A stretch of 64,000 bases of DNA from Monilinia fructicola (Eukaryota > Ascomycota > Leotiomycetes > Helotiales > Sclerotiniaceae): NCBI GenBank assembly GCA_008692225.1, contig VICG01000003.1, positions 2,721,501 to 2,785,500 of the forward strand, in the 5' to 3' direction. The notes below the pieces were generated by a model. It saw nothing but the letters and a program-made list of their open reading frames with translations. It had not been told where the DNA came from and did not search any database. Shown piece by piece: positions 14,824-25,109 of the stretch (the first letter of the stretch is position 1; each line of letters starts with the position of its first letter). A program made the translations under genes and the position numbers.

Positions 14824-15848
14824 AGAGATTGTCGTGGGAGGCGGCGGTGAGGCTATCAAAACCTCGATGTCATGCGCCGTATCCATACCCACGGGTTGTC
14901 AATTTCTTTACTTCGCAATGTCAAAATCCATGAACATCACCATCTCCCCTGGGGAGTTCTGAAGGTATGAGCGGGAGCACGTTCTCTCATCTTTCCCTCC
15001 ATCACATATAGGATATATAGCATGCGCCCAACATTTTGTGAACAGTGTATTGAAAATCCCACCAAAATCACGGAAAAGTCGACTACTCTCCCTTAAAATC
15101 ATCTGTAAATGCCGTATCAAAAAATGAAGGAGGGATCAAGATAGCACTCTGTATGATTAACGAACGCGATAGACGAGATGGGAACTCGGGTGTGAGGCTA
15201 CATCAGAAAAGGAGTTACGGCGTTCTCTCTCGGACAACCCCATCGATATCACATTTCCCACGTCGCACCTCAACCAAGGAGATTCTCTACTCTAATTAGT
15301 ATATAGTTGAGCTAGCTGCACAACACAACACAGCACAGCACAACACAACAACACGAAATAAATAGAATACGATATAAGAATGTATCACATCACACACATA
15401 AAAGCATATCAAACGCAACCTCGCATTCTCCCTCCCTGTTGCAAAAAATCGATATCAATAATCTAGGTGACCTCGGGATTCCATGATGTCCAAACGTGAT
15501 TGCAGGAATCGAACACTTCTCGCGGATTGCTGGCGGGACTGCGGTTCACGCTATGGGATACTGTAGTCTAATAGGTGGGTGATGTCGTGAAATTTCCCAG
15601 GTAAAGATCCAATGTTGAATATTTTTGCTTTCCACATTCGTACCTCGAGTTAGGTAGCTAGGTAGCTGGAATATACTCGCTAAGAACCCCGAACTCCTGA
15701 GTGGAAAAGAAAAGAAAGGAAAGGAAAGAAAGGAAAGGAAAGGGTAAAGGGTAAGCGGTAAAGACGCGGAAATATCAATTACATGAGGCGAAAATCCAAA
15801 TCAATGAAAGCCGCCTCCCCCCTTTCCCCTCCAAAAGAAAAAAAAAAT
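14824..15848. other. intergenic region between convergent genes
   Basis: No supported gene. It holds a CA-rich tract (about 15315-15355, CACAACACAGCACAGCAC type) and a purine tract of AAAGG units (about 15707-15750). It is the 3' flank of both the haem lyase (plus) and the RUS-family gene (minus). Confidence 0.5.
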
Positions 15849-17961
15849 CTAAAAAGACGCCGCGAGCCTAGTCCCCGCCCTAACCTCAAGAGCCGGCGTA
15901 TCAAGGTCCCACCCCCTGTCCGCCAACAACGCATACAAGCCGAGCTCCTCCCGAAACGCCAACAAATCCCTCAGCGAGTCACGCATCCAGTCCCTCAGCG
16001 CCGCGGCACCCTTCTGGGGGTTCCCGGGCGGGGTGCCCGCGGCTGCGCACCACACGGCGTGGAACCAGGCGTCGAGCTGGGCGGTCGGGGGGGCGCCTTC
16101 TTTCAGGGCGACGAGGAAGGTGTTGTGGCGTTCGTCGTACCACATGATGTAGGCTTGGCTGATGAAGATCTCCCAGAGGGCGGCCGCGATGGAGGATTCG
16201 TGGTGGCTGCGTGGAGTTTGGGGGGTGGAGATGGAGGTGGAGATGGAGATAGAAGTAGAGATTGAGGAGAGGATTTGGTGGAGGCTGGTGCCGACTTGGC
16301 AGTAGGCGAGGATTTTGCCCGAAGGCTCGAGACGGATCGCGCCGTCGCGTTCGAAGATGCGTTCTTGGAGTCGGATATCTTTTGGGGAGGGGATGGGGGG
16401 AAGATTTGTGGGGGGCTGGCGGAGATGGGCGGCGTGTTGCGACTTTTTGGTTTGTCCGGTGACGGGACGGGATGTGTTGCGATTCTTGTCGGATATGGAA
16501 CGGCGTAGAAAGGGTGCGAGAACCAGATTTGCTCGTTGCCTGTTAAGTGTCCGCATGGTAACTGAGCGTACGGCCAGATAGTTCGTCCCAAGGTGGATTG
16601 AAAGGAGGGTGATCAAAGCAATCCACGTCGCCGTTTGAGAGGATATCTTGGAGACAACAAAAGTTCCGAATAGCATACCTAAGAGAGAGATCAGAGTCTC
16701 TTGACTTGCATCTTTCTGTAATCGTTTTAGTAGTTGTGTTTTTCATTGCGTGAGAAATTGAATATAAACTCACAGCGTTCAACTCTGCCAGGTTTCCCTG
16801 TTTTGCGAAATGTGCACTCAGACTTGCCTTTGAACTCCCTGCTGCAACACCACATAGAGATTTACAGATACTTGAAGCGCTCAAGAGAAACACGCGTGGC
16901 ACCTTTGGGAATGCTGGGGATACACAATCCAAGAGCATGGCCGCGTCATTGAAAATGTCAGCCATCAGACGATATTTTTTACACTCAGGCTCAAGGGCGC
17001 TGCCAAGTCTGTGAGCGAAGAGGATGGTAGCTATGCGACCTGCTGATTCTTGGAGAACGCTGAGGAGAACGGCGCCCGTTGCGGATGCAGTGGAGTCCCC
17101 TACACCAAGTCCTAGAAGCATGTCAGATTGTACAACACGTTGAATTGCAAAGCAAGCTGAGGTGTCTGCTTGACGACTCAATAAGCAAGGGCAAAGGTGC
17201 TATGTGACCATGAATATATCCTTGGACAGCACCAATCTAACAGCCACAACCTTGGGTGCCTATCGATTAATCATGTTGATCAAAAGACTGCCCCCCCTAG
17301 CTTCAGGGACGACGACTTGAGAATCAAACTTGAAGTATCGGTCAAGGACGAAAGAAAACCAACAATCCATGGCCATGGCGAGCACAAGCCAGCCCAAAGA
17401 CAAATACACAACACCCGATCAAACACCAAACAAAAGCCGAAACCCCCATCCTCATACCTTGAAGCACCGCCCGACTCGAAAGCAAGCCAGCGATCGTGCT
17501 CGCAAAAGCCTGAATAGAATCCTATCCCACCATCAGCACACCCCCCTCACATCATCCTCAGACCCCTCACATAAAACTGATACCTACACCACATGCACAT
17601 TAGCCCCTCGGCGCGCCCTCCCACGACGCAAATCACTTACGGCGTATAATCGTGCGTGATGCTGTCCGGGTATCCGACCGGCAGAAAGGCCTCGACGAGA
17701 CTCATCACCCAAGTCGAGGGTCCCTTGGGTATCTATCGAGGTTGATGTTAGCCATTCGTGCGTAGATCACTTGTCAAGAAGCCTTTTCAATTATCAACTC
17801 CCGTGACGCGGGAATGAACATACGTCAATGTCGATCCGGCCACTCTTCTCGCCATCAGGAATCGTGTGGATGTATGTTGCGATGAGCTTGCCGGATTGAT
17901 TCAATTCTTTAATCACCAATGGTTGGTGGTCATTGCTGACTTTCTTCTCCGGGTTTGGCAT
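15849..17961 (-). CDS. RUS / DUF647 family protein
   Basis: Six exons on the minus strand: 17961-17824, 17732-17641, a 13-nt micro-exon 17583-17571, 17521-17458, 17111-16774 and 16715-15849; 503 aa. Family marks in order: EAFLPVGYPDSITHDYTP, then YQFY (micro-exon), DSIQAFASTIAGLLSSRAVLQ, GLGVGDSTASATGAVLLSVLQES, FAHRLGSALEPECKKYRLMADIFNDAAMLLDC, CGVAAGSSKASLSAHFA, LAELNAKDASQETLISLLG and LNRQRAN. These identify the ROOT UVB SENSITIVE (RUS1-6) family, membrane-associated proteins known from plants, animals and fungi; their fungal role is not established. Several hydrophobic segments lie in exons 5 and 6. All introns have GT-AG borders; the one after exon 4 is unusually long (346 nt). The total coding length is an exact multiple of three, supporting the model. 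Confidence 0.88.
17571..17583 (-). other. 13-nt micro-exon of the RUS-family gene
   Basis: Flanked on the minus strand by an acceptor (GTGTAG, intron 17584-17640, 57 nt) and a donor (GTGAGG, intron 17522-17570, 49 nt). It supplies one base to finish a Pro codon, then codes Tyr-Gln-Phe-Tyr, restoring the family's PYQxYDSIQAF sequence. Without it the upstream and downstream exons do not join in frame. Confidence 0.82.
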
Positions 17962-18705
17962 GGTTGCTGGTGTGGGTATTGTTGTCGATGTTCTAGAGAT
18001 TTATAGACAGTATGGTTGTGTGTTGAGGGGAAGAGGTGATGACGACACAGGATAGAAATGGGCGAGAACTGTCCTTACGTGCGATATCGCTGGCGGTTGA
18101 TTGAATTTGAACTCACGGATCGATATATTGAAGATTAAGGATAGATTTCTCGTACATTTCATATATCTCACTCCTATGGAGCACCGCCGTCAATCAATTA
18201 TGACATCGAACAGCCCAGTCTTAAACTTCACCAAAACTCAATTTAGAGTTAGCTCTTACACGTGATATAATATTATGATCTGGATGTTATGATCTGAATT
18301 TAATATTTGTTGTATTCTTGTTCTTTCGTCATTTAATTCAGCTAACATCGATTCAGAGGACCAACCCTTAAAAGGCCTCCCACCCATACTCCACACTAAG
18401 ATGACCAAGAATAATCCAATTGGACCGTCTTTTAGAAAAAGGCATGATACACGCTCCGACTCCCCCACAAACGCAACTTTTCCATTGTCACTCGTTAGAG
18501 CTACATCCTTTATGCCCATCCCAAACTGCATAACCGTGACTTGAGCTCATTTTCCTGTCCCGGGAAAGTCTCTATTGATATTCAACCATCTATCGCTCGA
18601 CCTTTACGAAAGTCGTCGTCTGCGTGGGTATATCTTCAATCCCTTTACTTTTTCCGTAGCCAGCCGTAATTGTACAATAGTATTCTTCACTCTCACCGTT
18701 TGAAT
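17962..18705. other. RUS gene promoter and KGD4 3' flank
   Basis: About 740 bp between two minus-strand genes. A minus-strand frame at 18256-18531 is open but has no recognisable motif and no convincing exon partner, so I do not call it. The stretch near 17962-18060 is the likely promoter side of the RUS-family gene. Confidence 0.4.
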
Positions 18706-19176
18706 TTAGCAGACCACGGTAGCCCCGCCAGTCTCAATCGCATCAATCTCGGCAAGGTCAATTGGCGTGCGTCGGAAACGGGCAGGGAGTTCGTTGCGAT
18801 CAAAGTATTCGCCCTTGCTTGGAGCGACGGAACCCAAGGCCCGGCCGGAGAGGGAACCAATTGAAGCATCCCCTCTGGCGCTGCGACCGAGTGGACCATG
18901 TTGCTGGGCCTTTTGTCGGTAGGAAGAGAAGGAAGAGGCGGAAGATTTTTGAGCCTCAGAGAAGCCTGCTGGTAGCTCGTGGGTTGGAGATGCTGGATGT
19001 GGTCGAGCAGAGTGATCAATGGAGGCTATTCAACGGTTAGCATGTTTGTATGAGGTATTGCAGACTAGAAAATACATACAAGGAACTGATCTCTTGCCCA
19101 CAAACTTGATCAATGGGGTGCGCTCAGAGTGAGCGACGGCCGCAGAGGCTTGACGGAGAACTTTGGTCGCAAACAT
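18706..19176 (-). CDS. KGD4: 2-oxoglutarate dehydrogenase subunit Kgd4 (Ymr31/MRPS36)
   Basis: Exons 19176-19080 and 19025-18706, with a 54-nt intron after the first base of a Ser codon; 138 aa. Kgd4 anchors the E3 component (dihydrolipoamide dehydrogenase) to the 2-oxoglutarate dehydrogenase complex in the mitochondrial matrix; the family was formerly listed as a mitoribosomal protein (Ymr31/MRPS36). Visible: a basic, Ser/Ala-rich mitochondrial N-terminus (FATKVLRQASAAVAHS), then RTPLIKFVGKRSVPSSIDHSARPHPASPTHELP split over the intron, YRQKAQQHGPLGR, and the C-terminal EYFDRNELPARFRRTPIDLAEIDAIETGGA. It sits upstream of, and in the same direction as, the RUS-family gene. Confidence 0.9.
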
Positions 19177-19584
19177 CTTGATAATTTGGAAGGATTAAAC
19201 AAAAGCAATCACCAAAAGAGAATTGTAGAGTATTGAAAAGATGTGCGACGTGGAAAAGAAGATGAAAAATTGTCTGTTCTGCCTTTGTTTGAGTTGATGG
19301 AAGAATTAATTGTTTGAGTGCGTTAAAACGAAAAGAGCTCGGAGACCAAAGGGTTTAGAAATGGTATGGATGTGATTACTCGAGTATGTCTGTCTGTCTT
19401 TCTTTGTATGTGGGACAGGATTCGGGATTCGGATGGGGGAAGTTTAAGATTTGAGAGATGGAGAGATAGAGAGAGGAGAGATTAGGTAAAGTAATACGAA
19501 TCAATCAATGCCCACTGCCCAGGTGGTTCTCAAGACTCAAGAGGAGTTGACTTCTCCGTCGGGTTGTTAAGCGGTTGATAAGAA

Positions 19585-19652
19585 TGGGGAGGGCAAGAGG
19601 TGGGGGGGGGGGTTGAGGAGGGGGGTAGGAGGGGGGTAGGAGGGGGGTAGGG
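19585..19652 (+). repeat. G-run array (G-quadruplex candidate)
   Basis: Four to five runs of six or more G with 4-5 nt spacers (unit AGGAGGGGGGT), about 410 bp upstream of the KGD4 start on the opposite strand. The run spacing fits a G-quadruplex; any function is inference. Confidence 0.7.
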
Positions 19653-19740
19653 AAGTGAATAACAAATGGATGTATATGAAGGGTGTTTGGTAGAAGGAAG
19701 GAAGGAGGGAGGGAGGGAGGAACGTGGGTGGTAGGTAGTA

Positions 19741-19830
19741 AATAATAAATAGTAAGTAGTAAGTAGTAAGTAGTAAGTAGTAAGTAGTATGTAGTAAGTA
19801 GTACGTAGTACGTCGTAGGGTAGTAGTATC
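19741..19830. repeat. AGTAAGT tandem array
   Basis: Degenerate 7-nt tandem repeat (AGTAAGT, drifting into GTACGTAGT) read directly in the sequence. Confidence 0.85.
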
Positions 19831-21137
19831 AGGTAGGTAGAAGGTATTGGATATGAATAAACTAATGATTTTTTCTTGATTAGATCTTTATCTATCTTAT
19901 TGATTGGTTGGTTGGGGGTTGGTGGTTGGTGGTTGGTTTATTGATTGATTGATTGATATGATATCGTTCCTTCCTTCTTCTTATAGGAACAGACCGAATT
20001 TAACCAAATCAATGAATAAAGAAACTTGAACCTTCTCAAAAAGAAAATAGGAAATCTCAATACTTTTTATAATATATCATACGTGCACAAGCAGATCAAA
20101 GAGGAAGAGAAAAAAAAAAAAAAAGAAAGGGACGGAGATTTCTGTGCGGTGCGGGGTTAAGCAAGCATCCATCTTCCTCCGTCAAGGTCAAGGCCACTTC
20201 CGATGGATGATAGACTTTCCTCGTAAAGTAATAACCTTGGAAACCTTATGGCACCGGACAGCAAGTAATGAATGCTCAGATGAGATCAAACGATGAAATT
20301 ATCAATCAATCAATCCATGAATCGTTCGTTTTTTCTTCTTATCGGGCTTTCATTGCGCCTTCCAAGGTTTCCATTGGTTCTCGCTTGGTTCTCCACTGCT
20401 TATCTACAGTAGGAATGTATCTAGTAGCCGGGAATGGCGTGATGGATCATGGACGTTGTGTACGGAGTAGTGTAGTGTGATGTAGTCTGCACTCCGTACG
20501 TTATGTAAGATTATGTTCCAATACCACACAGTTAGTACAAAGTACATACGGAGTACATATACATACAGTAGCGTGGCAACCTTTTTATTATGAGTATATC
20601 GGGTGCTCTGGACGGGAGTACGAAGGTTCTTAGGGTAAGTGTTATAAAAACATACTGAAAAATAATTAAATCTTTCCCTATATATAAAGATATTAACTAA
20701 TTATAGTATGATACTACTTGAAAATTTATATAAAAGAATAAAAATAATAAAAGTATTATAAATTTGTTTTAAAAAATTAAAAATTAATATATATATATAT
20801 ATATATATATATTATTTATATTTATAATTATATAACAATACTTTTTTTTATAAGTCTAAGTAATTTAATAAAATATTAATTTTTTTATAATAAATTTAAA
20901 GAACCTTAATTTATTAATTTATTATATTATATAAATTATACCTATATTATAAAATGTTCAAAATACAAAAACATAAACCTTAAATCTTTAGTGGCTCGTA
21001 TAATTAATCATAAGTATTCCGCGAAAATTCTAATTGGTCGAACATTAGTAAGCAAAAACCTTAATTTTTAATGCCGACTTTCCGTTCTACCTTTAGAGCT
21101 TAATTATTCCAGTCATTTCATTCCGGCCTATTCTATT

Positions 21138-21222
21138 CCGACTATTCCATTTCAGCTATTATATTTCCGACTATTCCATTTCAGCTATTATATTTCGACT
21201 ATTCCATTTCAGCTATTATATA
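21138..21222. repeat. 29-nt minisatellite, three units
   Basis: Three near-identical copies of a 29-nt unit beginning CCGACTATTCCATTTCAG (21138-21166, 21167-21195, 21196-21222; the last lacks one C). It is the only GC-bearing part of an otherwise AT-only block. Confidence 0.9.
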
Positions 21223-21620
21223 TAGGCCTATATTATTTTTAAATAATAAATAATAAATAATAAATAATAAATAAGAATTTAATAAAGATAAAATAAAAGT
21301 AAAATATAAAAAATTATAAAAAAATATAAAGCTTTTTTATAAAACTTAAATTTTAAATTAAATATAAAAAGAGTAAAAAATAAAATAAATAAAATAAGAA
21401 GAATAATATTAAAAATATATTTAAAAGAATAGTATTAGAAATATATTAAAAAAGATAAAAAGAGATAAAAAATAAAAAGAGGTATAAAAATATAATATAA
21501 TATTATTAATATATTTAATATCGAATATAATTAAATAAGATATATATTTATATTTGAATTAAGAAAGTAGAAAATAAATATATAATAGTAAAGGATTTTA
21601 AAAATAATTTCTTTCTTTAA

Positions 21621-21894
<274 letters not shown>

Positions 21895-22080
21895 TTATTA
21901 TTATTTAATTTATTAAAATTTATAAACTTTAAAACGAATTTGTTAAAGTAGTATAAAAATACTTAAAATTAACTAATCAAAAGCTTTTATTTTAAGCTTC
22001 TAGGGTTATATATAGTAAAAATTAATTTTTTACAATATTTACCTTAATAACCTCTATATATATAGTATAAATGAATGTAT

Positions 22081-23219
22081 TAAGGATCTTTGCTCTTTTT
22101 GTATTTAGTAACTATACAATTGAATAAAAGAGGGCTTTACGTTGTAGGAAAAAGGCGTTGTATGCAGGTAGGAGGTATTGTAGCATTTGGTAGATTCAAC
22201 GGTTTGGTTTGGTTGGTAGTGTTGATGTTGGATTGTCTAAATTTAGTCTTGGTTGGTAGTGTTGATGTTATTAGTCTTGCTTGGTTGTAACTGGTTTGAT
22301 CTTGCCCTTGATGATCACAAGGAAATATACAATCTTGGAATTCTCATAATGCATATTACTACTTCATCTTATTACTTTACCTTTCCACAGTATTTTAGAA
22401 GTTCAATGGGGTTTGAAGATTAACATACTGGTACTTGTAGATATAATATGATATGATAATGAATGCTTGTTTAACTTTCTTACCTTTCTTACCTTTCTTA
22501 CCTTTCTTACCTTACATACATTGATTGTACTCGGGTAGGTATACAGGGACAATCAGGCCATCATTGCTCTTAAGCGAGATAAATCATCATCCTTTGATTG
22601 GTTGATTCATTCATCGGCACATTCATTCATCAATTATATTAAAACTCTTCCAACCAATGACATGAATCATGAACAGAGTGAGCCTTGACAGTTGAAACCC
22701 CTCTCCATCAATTCTCTCAGCCTCGATAGCCTTATATGGATGCTCCTTTGAGAAACTTGGGGGCGCTCTGGGGAAACTTGATAGAGTGAGTGAGTGATAC
22801 AATACCTACCAGACCAGAGCTTTCATAAGCTTATTATTAGAGGGATACGTTCATTCATTCAGACATTCATCATCAAATTTTCAGTCGAGAACTATACTCA
22901 ACTACGTATACGGTATATTCACAAACTAGAGACTGGAAAGAGCTCTTTCCTATAATAAATACGGTATTACAACATAACATACCTATTGACTGTTTTGATT
23001 TCCACCCCTCATTTTGGTCAAAGGCTAGAATGTTCTTGCGGAAACACTCACTTATCTCGGTCTCTTCCAAAAGTATCTAGTATACCATAGTGTACGACAA
23101 TAAGCAAAAACTTACTCTCCTCGCGTGAGATCATCTTCCACTCCAGCTCCAGCTCCAGCTCTAGCTTCAGCTCAGCGCCGTATCTCGGCCTCCTCAAACC
23201 CAATCCTTGCCAAATCATC
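22081..23219. other. intergenic before MED18
   Basis: No supported gene. It holds a four-unit CTTTCTTAC-type tandem repeat at about 22469-22515, ATTC/TTCA runs, and AGCTCC repeats at 23140-23175 just before the MED18 start (probable 5' leader). Confidence 0.5.
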
Positions 23220-24182
23220 ATGCATGAACTCTTCCTCTCAGCATCGGTGGATAGTGAAGATGTCTCCCGTGCCCTGCGTATACTACAAGGCTATTGTGGT
23301 ATGATACCCCAGCAGCTTATTCGACGGCGATTAGTATTCGAGGGTCCTCGAAGTCGGAATAATTTGAAGGGTCTTGATCCGTCCTTTCTCAAACACCAAC
23401 CGCCCAACAAACTGTTTTGGTGGAAGAACCTCAATGATCAGCTGATTCGTCAGTCTTACGTTCTCACTCTTATATATGATGTGGAGAGGAATCAATTTGG
23501 TCAGCCGGCAAAGGAGGTTGGCAGCGAAGAAGATGGACGGTAAGCACCTTTCGCCTGCATATGCACGTATGTGATGGCTCCAGAGGCTTTCTCTATCTTT
23601 GTAACATGGCTACTAACGACAAATAGGGGACTACTTCCATGTGATGAAGTTCCAGGTACATTACGGTGGACCGATCTCCCAGATCCAGCAAATGCAGCGA
23701 TTGTGAACAGTAGAATGTTCATTGCGATTGAGAATGAAAAGTCATTATGTAAACTTCTTCAGGCCAGCAATCACCGGTATGTTTTATCATCCCCAAAGAG
23801 TCCTTCCCAGTCTTCAAGTCATTAAACATTAAATAGATTCACGCGAGAGGTTATTCAAGAATGCCACCGAACAGTGCACAACAATATAGTATTCACACTT
23901 AGTCGTTACTTTGAAATCCCTTCAGTGTTTCAAGAAGTTGATGATAACTCACGCCCCAAGGTCAATTCAAGGTTACCTCCCTTTGAGTTGTTGGAGCCAT
24001 TCGATGCCGAGGACAAGTGGATTTTAACTGCTAGCGTGGAGGTACAAAACGGAAATGATCCGGATCATATGAAGATTGCCATGGCGGAGTTATCGGGGGT
24101 TCAAGAGGATTTCAAAGGATGTTTTGCTCTGAAAGCAGCAGACAGGCATACTTTTGATACCAAGGTAAAAGTACAGGCTTGA
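23220..24182 (+). CDS. MED18: Mediator complex subunit 18 (Srb5/Med18)
   Basis: Exons 23220-23539, 23627-23776 and 23837-24182 (introns 87 and 60 nt); 271 aa. Med18 is a head-module subunit of Mediator linking activators to RNA polymerase II. Fungal-family features: MHELFLSASV at the very N-terminus, LWWKNL-like and QSYVLTLIYDVER segments, PGTLRWTDLPDP in exon 2, and LLEPFDAEDKWILTASVEVQNGNDPDHMKIAMAEL with FALKAADRHTFDTKVKV at the C-terminus. These correspond to the two halves of the Med18 beta-barrel. The start is the ATG that begins the conserved MHELFL. It is convergent with COX8, 302 bp away. Confidence 0.88.
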
Positions 24183-24484
24183 GGGAAATGAGGAATAAGA
24201 TATGCGCCAATGAGACAATGAGGGGTTGATTTATGAGCCGCTTGACTTGGCATGGGAAGGCATTCTTGAGAGATCACGGGGTACTCCTCTAGGGTGCGTA
24301 CCTCATACAAGAGCCATCATGAAGACTGAGACTTGACGAAGCCAGCACAATCGATATAAAAGAATGAAGTCATATCCATGAAAATGTTGTATTGTGTACA
24401 CCATCGTCCCCCACCCCTTCTAGTATTGAAATGCCAATCGATTTACAACTGTCCTCCCAATGCAACATCCATTAACAAAACCCT
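24183..24484. other. short gap between convergent MED18 and COX8
   Basis: 302 bp shared 3' flank; no gene or structured element seen. Confidence 0.5.
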
Positions 24485-24788
24485 CTATTGGTTCTTGTAT
24501 GTTTGCCAAACTGCAATGCCGAATGGTGCACCTAGAAACCACTCATGTCAGTATGCTAATATCCTCTCTCCAGGGCGAACCGGCTCTCCCGAACTCACCG
24601 AATCCAACAATCATGAATCCCCAGTATCTGACGGCAAAGAATCTGGTGTGTGGGTTGAATGGAATGTTGCTTCGTGGTCCCTCTGGGTAATGGTATGGTG
24701 AACCCATTTGAGCACGGGTAGAGTGGAAGCCACGGCGGGCGACCATTGAGGTGGTGGAGGAGGCGCGGACTGCTGCTCGGGATAACAT
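24485..24788 (-). CDS. COX8: Cytochrome c oxidase subunit VIII (Cox8/COX7C-like)
   Basis: Exons 24788-24599 and 24531-24485 with a 67-nt intron splitting a Gly codon; 78 aa. It is a small single-pass subunit of mitochondrial complex IV. The N-terminus is a basic presequence (LSRAAVRASSTTSMVARRGFHSTRAQ) ending in the usual RGFHST cleavage neighbourhood. The mature protein starts near SPYHYPEGPRSNIPFNPHTRFFAVRYW, a clear family signature, followed by one membrane helix (GFMIVGFGAPFGIAVW) completed by exon 2 and a short QTYKNQ tail. The second exon of 47 nt is easily missed. It is divergent from MTR4. Confidence 0.92.
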
Positions 24789-25109
24789 CTATGATTCTAC
24801 ATTAGCTCACGCGCTTGCAGTTGTTTTGGCACTGCGGCATTACCTTGAAAGATTGGGTTCTGATTTGGATATGGAGGAAATGATTGATCGAATGATTTTG
24901 ATGAAGCTCGGTTTGGCACTAGCGTCAAAGGAAACGGGGAAACTTAGTGCCTAAGGCTGACGGAACGGGTCTTTATCTGATAGAGCGATAGGTAATAAAA
25001 AAATATCTTTGTTCATCTCGCATCGTTGACTTTTTGATACTTTTGGAAAGGGTCAACACAACGCAACTAATTTTATCAATCTGTTTGGGGCGGTAAAATA
25101 GAATTCAGT
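24789..25109. promoter_or_regulatory. shared divergent promoter COX8/MTR4
   Basis: 321 bp between the two start codons. A plus-strand open frame (24751-24954) runs through it and over the COX8 start; I regard it as chance. No specific factor site is assignable. Confidence 0.45.

Larger units (their letters stand above)
19177..20640. other. intergenic: KGD4 promoter side, G-rich and tandem repeats
   Basis: No gene. A strongly G-rich stretch at about 19585-19652 consists of G runs and AGGAGGGGGGT units. A tandem AGTAAGT/AGTAGT array at about 19741-19830 and GTTGGTGGTTG repeats near 19905-19950 follow. A short purine/poly-A tract lies at 20105-20125. Confidence 0.6.

Noticed and set aside
18256..18531. 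91-aa minus-strand frame
   Set aside because: No motif and no exon partners; may be chance.
21138..21222. possible CRISPR-like array
   Set aside because: Units are contiguous with no spacers: a minisatellite in a eukaryotic genome.
24751..24954. 67-aa plus-strand frame
   Set aside because: Overlaps the COX8 start on the other strand and the divergent promoter; no family recognised.
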